In this document: piece by piece, positions 40,132 through 47,093 of the stretch
How the letters are laid out: each line of letters starts with the position of its first letter
Numbering within the stretch: position 1 is the stretch's first letter
Assembly (NCBI GenBank): GCA_028876525.1
Contig: JAGWRI010000201.1
Span: 1 to 47,093, forward strand
Reading direction: 5' to 3'
Length of the DNA stretch: 47,093 bases
Source: Gemmatimonadota bacterium
GTDB taxonomy: Bacteria > Gemmatimonadota > Gemmatimonadetes > Gemmatimonadales > Gemmatimonadaceae
Program-made: the position numbers and the translations under genes
The notes under the pieces: model-generated
Seen by the model: the letters and a program-made list of their open reading frames with translations, nothing else
Databases searched by the model: none
What the model was told of the DNA's origin: nothing

Positions 40132-40880
40132 TACCCGGCGTTCGCCATGTCGGCGACGTCCATGTCGAAGTTCGCCCAGACCTTCTGCACGTCGTCCATT
40201 TCCTCCAGCGCCTCGAGCAACTTGAGGAGCTGATCGGCGGTGCCGCCCTCGACCTTCACGGAACTCTTGGGCATCATCACCACCGGCTCGGCCTCGGTCA
40301 CCGCGATGCCCTTCGATTCGAGCGCGTCCTTCACGGCGTGGAACGCCGACGGCTCGGTGGTGATCGTGAACTGGTCGCCGTCGCGCGCCATGTCCTCGGC
40401 GCCGCCGTCCATCGCGGCCTCGAGCACCCGGTCCTCGGCGTACTTCGTGGCGTCCACCGCCAGCTGCGCCTTCCGGTCGAACATGAAGGCCACCGAGTTG
40501 GGCGTGCCCAGCGTGCCGCCGCCGCGCGACATCGTGTGGCGCAGGTCGGCCACCGTGCGCGTGGCGTTGTCGGTGAGCGCGCCGATCATGATCGCCACGC
40601 CGCCCGGGCCGTACCCCTCGTAGGTCAGCTCCTGATAATCCACGCCCTCGAGCTCGCCCGTGCCCTTCTTGACCGCCCGCTCGATGTTCTCCTTGGGCAT
40701 GGAGTTCTGGCGCGCCGTCTCGATGGCCAGGCGCAGCCGGGCGTTGCCGCCGGGATCGCCGCCTCCCTGCTTGGCGGCGATGGTGATCTCACGAATCAGC
40801 TTGGTGAACAGGGCGCCCCGCTTGGCGTCGGCGGCGGCCTTGTAGTGCTTGATCTGCTTCCATTTGCTGTGGCCGGCCAT
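40131..40880 (-). CDS. yebC: YebC/PmpR family protein (translation/transcription factor)
   Basis: A 249-residue YebC-family protein. MAGHSKWKQIKHYKAAADAKRG is the invariant N-terminus (positions 1-22; shown here as the first 22 residues in outline), followed by FTKLIREI, GYGPGGVAIM and LTDNATRTVADLRH. YebC proteins have been described as DNA-binding regulators and, more recently, as factors that help ribosomes at proline-rich stretches; the name does not settle which applies. It heads the long minus-strand cluster; a TATATT -10 box lies about 42 nt upstream. Confidence 0.94.
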   Translation of the reverse strand: MAGHSKWKQIKHYKAAADAKRGALFTKLIREITIAAKQGGGDPGGNARLRLAIETARQNSMPKENIERAVKKGTGELEGVDYQELTYEGYGPGGVAIMIGALTDNATRTVADLRHTMSRGGGTLGTPNSVAFMFDRKAQLAVDATKYAEDRVLEAAMDGGAEDMARDGDQFTITTEPSAFHAVKDALESKGIAVTEAEPVVMMPKSSVKVEGGTADQLLKLLEALEEMDDVQKVWANFDMDVADMANAG

Positions 40881-40921
40881 CGGGAACTCTCGGTGGAAAG
40901 ACGACGGGAGGACTGGTTGCC

Positions 40922-40927
40922 AATATA
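40922..40927 (-). promoter_or_regulatory. -10 box upstream of yebC
   Basis: The minus-strand hexamer TATATT matches five of six consensus positions and sits in the 57-nt gap after the outer-membrane protein gene, giving a leader of about 35 nt to the yebC ATG. No convincing -35 box is seen. Confidence 0.35.
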
Positions 40928-40937
40928 GCCCCTGCCG

Positions 40938-42080
40938 TCAATTCCCGCCGCCGAGCCGGATGGCGAGCGTGGCCTGGAAGCCCGACATGTCGGCGACGTT
41001 CGAGGGGCCGCCGGCCTGGCTCGCGAGCGGCGTGCCCATGCGGCCCACGGTGTAGCCCACGAAGGGCGTGATGGCGTAGCCGCCGAAGTCCCAGTTGAGC
41101 CGCACGCCCGCCGTGCCCATGTAGCTGGCCGGAATCGCCGGAGCGGTCTGATCGGCCTGCGCCTGCGTCCACACGCGTCCCTCGACGCTCGGCTCGACGA
41201 TCACGCCGCCCGACGTGTTGAACGCCACCGCGACTCCGGCGTTGGCGATGTTCTCCCGTCCGGTGGGCGTCTGGTCGGCCAGGAACCCCGACGCGCGGAA
41301 CAGATCCCACCCCGCCACGGTGACGTTGGCGTTCCCGATCGAATTGCTGATCGAGGCCTGCGTGATGTAGCGGTCGCCGGTGTTGTACACCGACTGGTCG
41401 GCCTGGTCGTTCCCGAACTTGGAGTACGTGAATCCGAGCGAGATGCGCCCCGTGCCGTACGGGCGGTCCACGCCGATGCGCGCGCGGTATTCGTCGCCCG
41501 GCTGGAAGCGCAGCTTGGCGCCCGACGTGTCCTGGAACGGATTGTACGCCACCGAGTGCCGCACGGCGACGCCGAGTCCCACGTTCCAGTCGCCCAGCGG
41601 CTGGGCGATCGCGAGCCCGCCCGTGCCGCCGGCGCCGGTGCCGAAGCCCATGATCGGGAACACCAGGAAGTCGCTGGCGATGCGCGTGGCCGCCAGCTGC
41701 TGATCGGCCAGCGCCGTGGAGCGTCCCGTGGGCAGGTTCACCCCGGCGGTGAGCACCAGGAAGTCGGTGCCGAAGGTGTAGTTGGCGCGCAGCTGCGTGT
41801 CGGTGAGTCCCGACATCTCGCTGCTCGGCAGCCCCGGGCTGGCCACGGTGGCGCTGGCCCAGGCCGTGCCGACGTCGAAGTTGAACGACGCGTTGACCGG
41901 CACCACGACGTACACGGGCACGACGTACTCGGTGATCTTCTGGCTGATCGGCGCCTTGATGTCGTACGAGATGACCTGCGGGCCCAGGCGGCCGGCGGCG
42001 TCGCCCACCGACTGCGCGCCGAGCGGTGCGGACGCGGCCAGCGCGGCCACGAAGACGGCGAACGACGGGAAGCGGCGCAT
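40938..42080 (-). CDS. Outer-membrane beta-barrel protein, hypothetical
   Basis: A 380-residue secreted protein with a signal peptide (RRFPSFAVFVAALAASAPLG, cleavage after AQS near 23) and a body of alternating amphipathic strands rich in Gly, Tyr, Phe and Asn (for example WNVGLGVAVRHSVAY, GRISLGFTYSKFG, GYAITPFVGYTVGR), typical of a porin-like barrel. Early residues (SYDIKAPISQKITEYVVPVYVVVP) precede the barrel. No named family was recognised. The ATG lies 2 nt after the CsgG/TPR lipoprotein stop codon, so the two are cotranscribed and may function together at the outer membrane. Confidence 0.8.
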   Translation of the reverse strand: MRRFPSFAVFVAALAASAPLGAQSVGDAAGRLGPQVISYDIKAPISQKITEYVVPVYVVVPVNASFNFDVGTAWASATVASPGLPSSEMSGLTDTQLRANYTFGTDFLVLTAGVNLPTGRSTALADQQLAATRIASDFLVFPIMGFGTGAGGTGGLAIAQPLGDWNVGLGVAVRHSVAYNPFQDTSGAKLRFQPGDEYRARIGVDRPYGTGRISLGFTYSKFGNDQADQSVYNTGDRYITQASISNSIGNANVTVAGWDLFRASGFLADQTPTGRENIANAGVAVAFNTSGGVIVEPSVEGRVWTQAQADQTAPAIPASYMGTAGVRLNWDFGGYAITPFVGYTVGRMGTPLASQAGGPSNVADMSGFQATLAIRLGGGN

Positions 42081-42082
42081 GA

Positions 42083-43456
42083 TCAGATTCCTCCCGGATG
42101 CGGAATCGGGATGGTGATCACGACGTGCGCCGTCTTGTTGCTCGGGTTGTCGTTGCCGGTGCCGGTGGCGGCGGGGTTGTTCTTGCTGCCGGTGTTCCCG
42201 TTGTTGGTCACCTGCCCGCCGCCCGCGGCGGCCGCGCCGGTGGGCGACGGATTGATGGAGCCCGCGGTGCTGGTGACGGTGTTGATCAGGCCGACGTTGG
42301 GCTGGGTGATGACCTGGCCGGCCGTCGCGCCGGCCACGATCTGGCCCTCGCCCGTGCCGCGGAGCCCGTTCTCCACCGTGCTCACGGTGATCTGCGCCCC
42401 CTGTGCCGCCGCATGCGTCTGCTGCGCCCGCTGTGCGGCCGCCGAGAACCCGGGGTCGAGGCGCAGCGCCTGGTCGAACTGCTGGCTGGCGTCGTCGAAG
42501 CGTCCCTCGTCCTGGAAGGTGAGGCCGCGGCTGTAGGCCAGGAACGCGGCCAGCGACTTCGTGGGCCGCTGGGTGATCGCGTCGCGCTCGGCGGTGGTGA
42601 GCGTGACGCCAAGCGACTGGAAGATCCCGAACGCGATGTTCTGCTCGATGGTGAACAGCTGGTCGAGCGTGCGGCTGTCGCTCGGCGCGCCCACGATCGA
42701 GTCGCGATTCACGTTCACGATCGGCGCGTCGACGCGGATGTCGCTGCCCGTCTGCCGGATGCCGCCGGCCACGAGGCTCCCGGCACGCAGGATCCTGCCG
42801 GCGAGCACGCCGGAGCTGGAGTCGGTGGCCCCCGACTGCTGGAGCTTGATCTCGTCGAGCAGGGCCTGCACGCGCTCGCGCTCGACCACGGTGAGCTTCG
42901 GCGACCGCGCGAGATCGGTGGTGAGCAGCTCGGCCAGGCCGCGGCCCAGCGGGCGCAGCGTGGTGTCGGCGCCGGAGAAGGTGAGCGGGAGCACGGCCAC
43001 CGTGGTCGGGGTGCCGGGCACCGACGAGAGCTGGATTTCGCCGGCCACCTGCTGCTTGGCGGCCAGGAGCAGCTCCTTGTGATTCAGCGCGGCCAGGCGG
43101 TCTTCGAGCAGGTGGCGCACCCGGGCGGTGCGCCCGTGCTGGACGTACGACGAATAGGCGGCCCGGGCCGCCGGGAGGTCGTTCTGGGCCTCGGCGGTCA
43201 TGCCCAGGAAGAGCTGGGTCGTGCCGTCCGTGGGATCGAGCCTCGCCGCCTCGTCCAGCACGGGGCGCGCGTCGGCGTAGCGATCGGCCTGGTAGTACGC
43301 GATGCCCAGGGCGCGATCGGTCGAGGCGCTGTTCGGGTGCTGGGCGCGTTCCTGCTCGAGGCGCGCGATTCCCCCGGGGCCGACGGTGCCCATCGTGGCG
43401 CACCCGCCGAGCAGCGCGGCGAGGGAGAGCATGAGAAGGGAACGACGACTGGCCAT
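42083..43456 (-). CDS. Lipoprotein with TPR repeats and a CsgG-like domain
   Basis: A 457-residue lipoprotein: hydrophobic leader and lipobox LLGGC put the mature N-terminus on a lipid. Residues about 25-115 hold TPR-like helices (ALGIAYYQADRYADARPVLDEAARLDP), then a CsgG/FlgO-like domain (TVAVLPLTF, LAELLTTDLARSPKLTVVERERVQALLDEI, AGRILRAGSLVAGGI), one further TPR (FDDASQQFDQALRLDPGF) and a low-complexity Gly/Asn/Thr tail ending TAHVVITIPIPHPGG. CsgG forms the curli secretion pore in enterobacteria; no curli subunit is near. The ATG at 43456 has a strong AGGAGG 7 nt upstream and lies 11 nt after the ATPase gene. Confidence 0.85.
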   Translation of the reverse strand: MASRRSLLMLSLAALLGGCATMGTVGPGGIARLEQERAQHPNSASTDRALGIAYYQADRYADARPVLDEAARLDPTDGTTQLFLGMTAEAQNDLPAARAAYSSYVQHGRTARVRHLLEDRLAALNHKELLLAAKQQVAGEIQLSSVPGTPTTVAVLPLTFSGADTTLRPLGRGLAELLTTDLARSPKLTVVERERVQALLDEIKLQQSGATDSSSGVLAGRILRAGSLVAGGIRQTGSDIRVDAPIVNVNRDSIVGAPSDSRTLDQLFTIEQNIAFGIFQSLGVTLTTAERDAITQRPTKSLAAFLAYSRGLTFQDEGRFDDASQQFDQALRLDPGFSAAAQRAQQTHAAAQGAQITVSTVENGLRGTGEGQIVAGATAGQVITQPNVGLINTVTSTAGSINPSPTGAAAAGGGQVTNNGNTGSKNNPAATGTGNDNPSNKTAHVVITIPIPHPGGI

Positions 43457-43467
43457 GCGAACGCCTC

Positions 43468-44319
43468 CTACCGGTCGGGATCCAGCATGTCTTCGAACCG
43501 CATCCACTGGGCGTAGAAATACAGGTCGACGTATCCGGTGCCGCCGTTGCGGTTCTTCCGCACCAGCAGCTCGGTTGCGCCTTCGATGTCCCGCTGCGGG
43601 TCGTACATCCCCTCGCGGAAGAGTCCCAGGATGATGTCGGCGTGGTGCTTCACGGCGCCGAGGGCGCCGAAGTCGTCGAGTTGGGGACGCCGGTCGTCGC
43701 GGGGGAGGAGACCCGGCAGCTGCGAGGTGCTGAATATGGCGACGTCGAGCCGGAGCGCCAGCGCCTTGAGTTCCAGCACCGCCTGGGCCAGGTCCTCGTC
43801 GCGCGGGCGCGCGCCGGTGGCGAGCGCCTCAAGGGAATCCACCACGACGAGGGCCGGCGCGGGGCGGGTCTCCAGGTCGGCGGCCAGGGCGGCCACGCCG
43901 CCCAGGGGCAGCCGGTCGATGGCCGGCATCGTTTCGCGCAGCCGCACCGCGGCGGCACCCACCGCGGCGCGCGCCCGTTCGTCCATCGAGCCCTGCCGCA
44001 GGTCGTCGATGCGCACCCGGCCCTCGATCGCGAGGGCGCGCTCCATGACCCGCTGGGGCGTCATCTCGCCGCTGTACAGCACGACGCGCGCGCCGGACTG
44101 CGCGGCCCGAAGGGCGACGGCCAGGGCGAGCGCCGACTTTCCGCTGCCCACGTCGCCGCCCAGCACGAGCAGGTCGCCGCGGCGCAGGCCGCCCCCCACG
44201 ACGTGGTCGATGCTCGGGAATCCGGTGGGCACCGTGTCGTGCGCGGGTCCGCCGTCGGCAATGGAATCCACGCGCGACAGCAGCTGGGAAATCGGGGAGA
44301 TGTCCGTGCTCCGTGCCAT
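43468..44319 (-). CDS. DnaB C-terminal-domain-like RecA-fold ATPase
   Basis: A 283-residue protein equivalent to the motor domain of the replicative helicase DnaB, without its N-terminal primase-binding domain. Walker A is GGDVGSGKS (54-62), SGEMT (83-87) carries the catalytic Glu85, Walker B is LVVVDSL, and the DnaB-specific stretch runs from SQLPGL through GAVKHHADIILGLFRE to ELLVRKNRNGGTG with the arginine finger region. It may be a helicase-like or RecA-like ATPase that is not the replicative helicase, since that is normally about 450 residues. It begins a probable operon with a lipoprotein and an outer-membrane protein, an odd combination. Confidence 0.87.
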   Translation of the reverse strand: MARSTDISPISQLLSRVDSIADGGPAHDTVPTGFPSIDHVVGGGLRRGDLLVLGGDVGSGKSALALAVALRAAQSGARVVLYSGEMTPQRVMERALAIEGRVRIDDLRQGSMDERARAAVGAAAVRLRETMPAIDRLPLGGVAALAADLETRPAPALVVVDSLEALATGARPRDEDLAQAVLELKALALRLDVAIFSTSQLPGLLPRDDRRPQLDDFGALGAVKHHADIILGLFREGMYDPQRDIEGATELLVRKNRNGGTGYVDLYFYAQWMRFEDMLDPDR

Positions 44320-44324
44320 GGGAG

Positions 44325-44354
44325 ATTATACGGCGCCGCAGTTTGTGCGAGCAA
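44325..44354 (-). promoter_or_regulatory. Leaderless promoter of the DnaB-like ATPase gene
   Basis: On the minus strand TTGCTC (44354-44349), an 18-nt spacer and a perfect TATAAT (44330-44325) are followed by only 5 nt before the ATG at 44319. The transcript should start at or next to the A of the start codon. It is the best -10 box in the window. Confidence 0.65.
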
Positions 44355-44365
44355 GCGGCATAGCC

Positions 44366-44767
44366 TTATCCCGCAAGCGCTTGCGTTAAGTGGTCGAGTT
44401 CGGAACGTGCGGGCCCGTCGAGGTAGCCCGCCGTGACCGCGATCACGGCGGCAAGGGGCGGGCGGAGGGCGACGGGATCGTTCGACGTGCTGGCGTCGAT
44501 GAGCTTCGCGACCGGCGCCCGCACCGCGGGAGGGACAGCGAGCGCCCCCAGCCAGGCCCGGGCGCCGCGGCCGCGCGCCAGGCGCAGCGACGGGGGCACG
44601 GATCCACCGGGCGTCTCGAGGGCTCCGTGGGCGAGGCGTGCCGCCATGTAGCAGGCCAGCAGCGCTTCGCGCGGCCCGCCCAGCGGCGCCCGACCGGCCA
44701 GCCGGGCGAGCGCGGGAAAGGGAAACGCGGGCGGAGCCACGGCGTAGGGCGGCAGGGGCGCGAGCAC
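44366..44767 (-). CDS. Hypothetical Ala/Pro-rich protein
   Basis: A 133-residue soluble protein from a GTG at 44767, ending 46 nt before the DnaB-like gene. It has plausible helices (REALLACYMAARLAHGALE, AVRAPVAKLIDAST, RSELDHLTQALAG) and no signal peptide or recognisable motif. It shares orientation with the ATPase gene but is separated from it by that gene's own promoter. The reading is supported mainly by codon composition; the start is uncertain. No function can be given. Confidence 0.6.
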   Translation of the reverse strand: MLAPLPPYAVAPPAFPFPALARLAGRAPLGGPREALLACYMAARLAHGALETPGGSVPPSLRLARGRGARAWLGALAVPPAVRAPVAKLIDASTSNDPVALRPPLAAVIAVTAGYLDGPARSELDHLTQALAG

Positions 44768-44820
44768 GGCGGCAATCTGCCGCCGGCCGGGGTCCGGCGC
44801 CAGCGACCCAGATCACTCCG

Positions 44821-44849
44821 TTGCTGGGTTTTTTCCGCGGAACTACATT
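44821..44849 (+). promoter_or_regulatory. Promoter of the PorX-like regulator gene with internal palindrome
   Basis: TTGCTG (44821-44826), 17-nt spacer, TACATT (44844-44849), then 8 nt to the ATG at 44858, so the mRNA is probably leaderless or has a leader of one or two bases. The spacer contains the perfect 10-bp palindrome TTCCGCGGAA (44833-44842), positioned where a repressor would block polymerase. Confidence 0.5.
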
Positions 44850-44857
44850 CTGCTCAC

Positions 44858-46420
44858 ATGGCGCACCAGGCGAAATCCGTCCTCTGGGTGGACGACGAGG
44901 CGGAGCTGCTGGAACCGCACCGGATGTTCTTGCGGGACAAGGGGTTCCAGGTCGAAACGGCAAGCAATGCCGACGACGCCGCGGAATTGGTCCGGCGCCG
45001 CACCTTCGACCTCGTCCTGCTCGACGAGCAGATGCCCGGCAAGCGCGGGCTCGAGGCCTATCGCGAGCTGCGCGAGATCGACCCCAACGTGGCCATCGTC
45101 ATGGTCACGAAGAGCGAGGAGGACGAGACGCTCAACGAGGCGCTGGGCGCCGACATGAGCGGGTACCTCGTGAAGCCGGTCACGCCGCGCCAGGTGTACT
45201 CGCTGGTCACGCGGATCATCGAGGGGCCGAGGATCCGCCAGCAGGCGCTGGCGCGGCGGTTCGTGGAGCGGTTCCGCGACCTGCAGGGGGAGTCGTGGCG
45301 CGGGCTCGACTGGCGGGGGTGGATCGACCGCTACACCGAGCTCACGCAGTGGGACCTGGACCTGTCGCAGGCGGGCGAGCCGGGGCTGTACGAGTCGCTG
45401 CGCAGCCTCTATCCGGAAGTGCGCCGCGACTTCGCCGCCTACATGGCGCGCGCCTATCCCGACTGGCTGGCGCGGCTGGACGGCGACCGGCCGCCGCTCT
45501 CGATCGACATCGTGTCGGAGTTCCTGCTGCCCGTGCTGAAGAGCGACCGCGGCGTGCTGTACGTGATCGTGGACTGCCTGCGGCTGGACCAGTGGAAGGT
45601 GATCGAGCCGACCATCGCGCAGCTGTTCGAGGTCGAGACCACGCACTATTTCTCGATCCTGCCCACGGCCACGCCGTTCTCGCGGAACGCGCTGTTCAGC
45701 GGGCTGTTTCCGGCCGAGATCGCGGCCCGGTTCCCCGAGTGGTGGGGGGAGCGCGACGACGAATCGCTCAACGCCCACGAGCGCGATCTGCTCGAGGCCC
45801 AGCTGCGCGAGACCGGCCGGCGGGTGCCGGTGCGATACGAGAAGGTGAATACGACCCTCGACGCCAGCGACCTCGAGCGGCGGCTGTCCAATGCCGTCTC
45901 GCCCGAGGGGATCAGCGCCTTCGTGTTCAACTTCATCGATCTGCTCACGCACGGCCGGTCGGAGTCGGCGATTCTCTACGAGGTGGCGCGCGACGAGATC
46001 GCGCTGCGCAAGCTCACCCAGCAGTGGTTCGAGCGTTCGCCCCTGCTGGCCGTGCTGCGCGAGGCGGCGCGCCGCGGGCTCAAGGTCCTGCTCACCAGCG
46101 ACCACGGCTCGATCCACTGCAACACGCCGGCCACGGTGTTCGCCAAGCGCGACGCGACGCCGCACCTGCGCTACAAGTTCGGCGAGGACCTGCGCGCTCA
46201 GCAGCCCGACCAGGCGCTGCTGTTCCGGCCCGAGGAGGCGCTCAAGCTCCCCCGCCGCGGGCTCGGCGCCAACACGCTGCTCGCCACCGGCGACTGCTTC
46301 TTCGTGTACCCCACCAAGCTGCGGGAATACCAGAGCCGGTACCGCGGCTCGTTCCTGCACGGCGGCGTGACGCCCGAGGAGTGCATCCTGCCCGTGTCCC
46401 TGCTCACCCCCCGGCGCTGA
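44858..46420 (+). CDS. PglZ-domain response regulator, PorX-like
   Basis: A 520-residue protein with an N-terminal receiver domain (about 7-120; acidic pair DD 12-13, phospho-acceptor Asp56 in LLDEQMPGK, Lys106 in LVKPV) and, after a helical linker (FVERFRDLQGESW), a PglZ/alkaline-phosphatase-superfamily domain (about 230-500) with IVDCLRLDQWK and LLTSDHGSIHCN as likely metal ligands. This is the organisation of PorX, which in Bacteroidota controls the type IX secretion system with PorY and has phosphodiesterase activity. No HTH output is present. No histidine kinase or T9SS gene is in view. It is coupled to the ABC exporter gene by TGATG. Confidence 0.9.
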   Translation: MAHQAKSVLWVDDEAELLEPHRMFLRDKGFQVETASNADDAAELVRRRTFDLVLLDEQMPGKRGLEAYRELREIDPNVAIVMVTKSEEDETLNEALGADMSGYLVKPVTPRQVYSLVTRIIEGPRIRQQALARRFVERFRDLQGESWRGLDWRGWIDRYTELTQWDLDLSQAGEPGLYESLRSLYPEVRRDFAAYMARAYPDWLARLDGDRPPLSIDIVSEFLLPVLKSDRGVLYVIVDCLRLDQWKVIEPTIAQLFEVETTHYFSILPTATPFSRNALFSGLFPAEIAARFPEWWGERDDESLNAHERDLLEAQLRETGRRVPVRYEKVNTTLDASDLERRLSNAVSPEGISAFVFNFIDLLTHGRSESAILYEVARDEIALRKLTQQWFERSPLLAVLREAARRGLKVLLTSDHGSIHCNTPATVFAKRDATPHLRYKFGEDLRAQQPDQALLFRPEEALKLPRRGLGANTLLATGDCFFVYPTKLREYQSRYRGSFLHGGVTPEECILPVSLLTPRR

Positions 46421-47093
46421 TGCGTCTCTACCGCCGGCTGCTGAGCTTCCTGCGCCCCCACTGGTGGCGCATGGCGGGCACCGTGGTCAGCAGCGTGATC
46501 GCCGCCGTGCTCGACGCGTTCTCGTTCACGCTGCTCATCCCGTTCCTCAATTCGCTCTTCCACAAGAGCACGCTCACGCCGCCGTCGGGCGCGATCAAGG
46601 CGCTCCAGGACCGGATGGTGGGCGCGTTCCTGGACCCGGGCCGCCCGCTGCAATCGCTCGAGGCGATGATCGTCGCCATCGTGATCATCGTCGCGGTCAA
46701 GAACGTGTTCGTGTGGATGGGCGGCCAGCTCGGCGCCGCGCTGCAGGAACTGGTCACGCGCGACCTGCGGGACCGCGTCTTCACCCACCTCCAGCGTCTC
46801 CCGCTGGGCTACTTCCAGCGCACCAAGACGGGGCAGGTCATCTCCAAGGTCCTCGCCGACACCGAGCAGACCAAGGCGCTGATCACCGAGCTGGTCACGA
46901 AGAGCATACAGAACGCGGCGCAGATCGTGGCCACGGTGGCCGTGCTGCTCACGATGTCGGTGCGGCTCACGGTGCTGTCGCTCGTCGTCGCGCCGCTGCT
47001 CACCCTGGCGCTCCAGCCCATTCTCCGCCGCCTGCGCCACGCCTACCGCCGGCTGCGGAACGAGTACGGCGAGATCACGAGCGTGCTGCAGGA
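46420..47093 (+). CDS. ABC exporter, MsbA-like transmembrane domain (partial, runs off the window)
   Basis: The ATG at 46420 shares a base with the stop codon of the PorX-like gene. The 224 readable codons encode MRLYRRLLSFLRPHWWRM, then type I ABC exporter membrane helices (GTVVSSVIAAVLDAFSFTLLI, MIVAIVIIVAVKNVFVWMGG) and the characteristic LQELVTRDLRDRVFTHLQRLPLGYF, GQVISKVLADTEQTKALI elements of the MsbA/lipid A family. The ATP-binding half lies beyond the window. It probably flips a lipid or exports a peptide; tight coupling suggests joint expression with the regulator. Confidence 0.9.
   Translation, partial: MRLYRRLLSFLRPHWWRMAGTVVSSVIAAVLDAFSFTLLIPFLNSLFHKSTLTPPSGAIKALQDRMVGAFLDPGRPLQSLEAMIVAIVIIVAVKNVFVWMGGQLGAALQELVTRDLRDRVFTHLQRLPLGYFQRTKTGQVISKVLADTEQTKALITELVTKSIQNAAQIVATVAVLLTMSVRLTVLSLVVAPLLTLALQPILRRLRHAYRRLRNEYGEITSVLQ

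Overview
The window is very GC-rich and densely coded, with no rRNA, tRNA, insertion sequence, prophage or CRISPR array visible. The cell was a Gram-negative (diderm) bacterium: there is a TamA/TamB pair, a POTRA/beta-barrel protein, a lipoprotein maturation gene (lgt) and predicted outer-membrane products. A PorX-type PglZ response regulator, Ser/Thr kinases with the HRDVSPGN catalytic loop and the overall gene style fit Gemmatimonadota best. That assignment is inference from gene content, not from a search.

Layout. (1) 1-10.1 kb, mostly minus strand: a GlcD-type FAD oxidase; a compact RpoD-type sigma factor with its own promoter and terminator; aroB with a tiny membrane protein; a PduO-type cobalamin adenosyltransferase; a cytosolic Ser/Thr kinase divergent from a thioredoxin-reductase-like ferredoxin-NADP reductase; a MazG-like pyrophosphohydrolase; and two components (permease and binding protein) of a peptide ABC importer. 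(2) 10.3-26.5 kb, mostly plus strand: tamA-tamB-lipid kinase as a tightly coupled unit; an NtrC-like regulator lacking the GAFTGA loop, overlapping a zinc-ribbon microprotein, a P1 peptidase and an NlpC/P60 hydrolase; a DUF6941-like protein divergent from an EamA transporter, HAD phosphatase and an orphan; then a fused di-heme cytochrome c/FTR1 iron permease. (3) 26.5-40.9 kb, entirely minus strand: a 17-gene run yebC-ruvC-ruvA-aminotransferase-ruvB-[repeat arrays]-queA-tgt-yajC-def-fmt-rsmB-PASTA-rpe-resA-ybbR-tsaD-lgt, with most junctions overlapping by 1-4 nt. It combines recombination, tRNA modification, translation initiation/maturation and envelope functions. (4) 40.9-47.1 kb: an outer-membrane protein, a TPR/CsgG-like lipoprotein and a DnaB-C-domain ATPase (minus strand), an orphan, then a PorX-like regulator and the start of an MsbA-type ABC exporter (plus strand).

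The most unusual content is non-coding. A 15-bp tandem repeat family (consensus GCGCCGRCAAGNMCN) forms three arrays, one before the cobalamin adenosyltransferase gene and two in opposite orientations between ruvB and queA. A separate 8-bp family (GTAGGASG type) flanks the MazG-like gene. Several genes have a TANNNT -10 box only 5-9 nt before the start codon, so leaderless transcription is probably common here.
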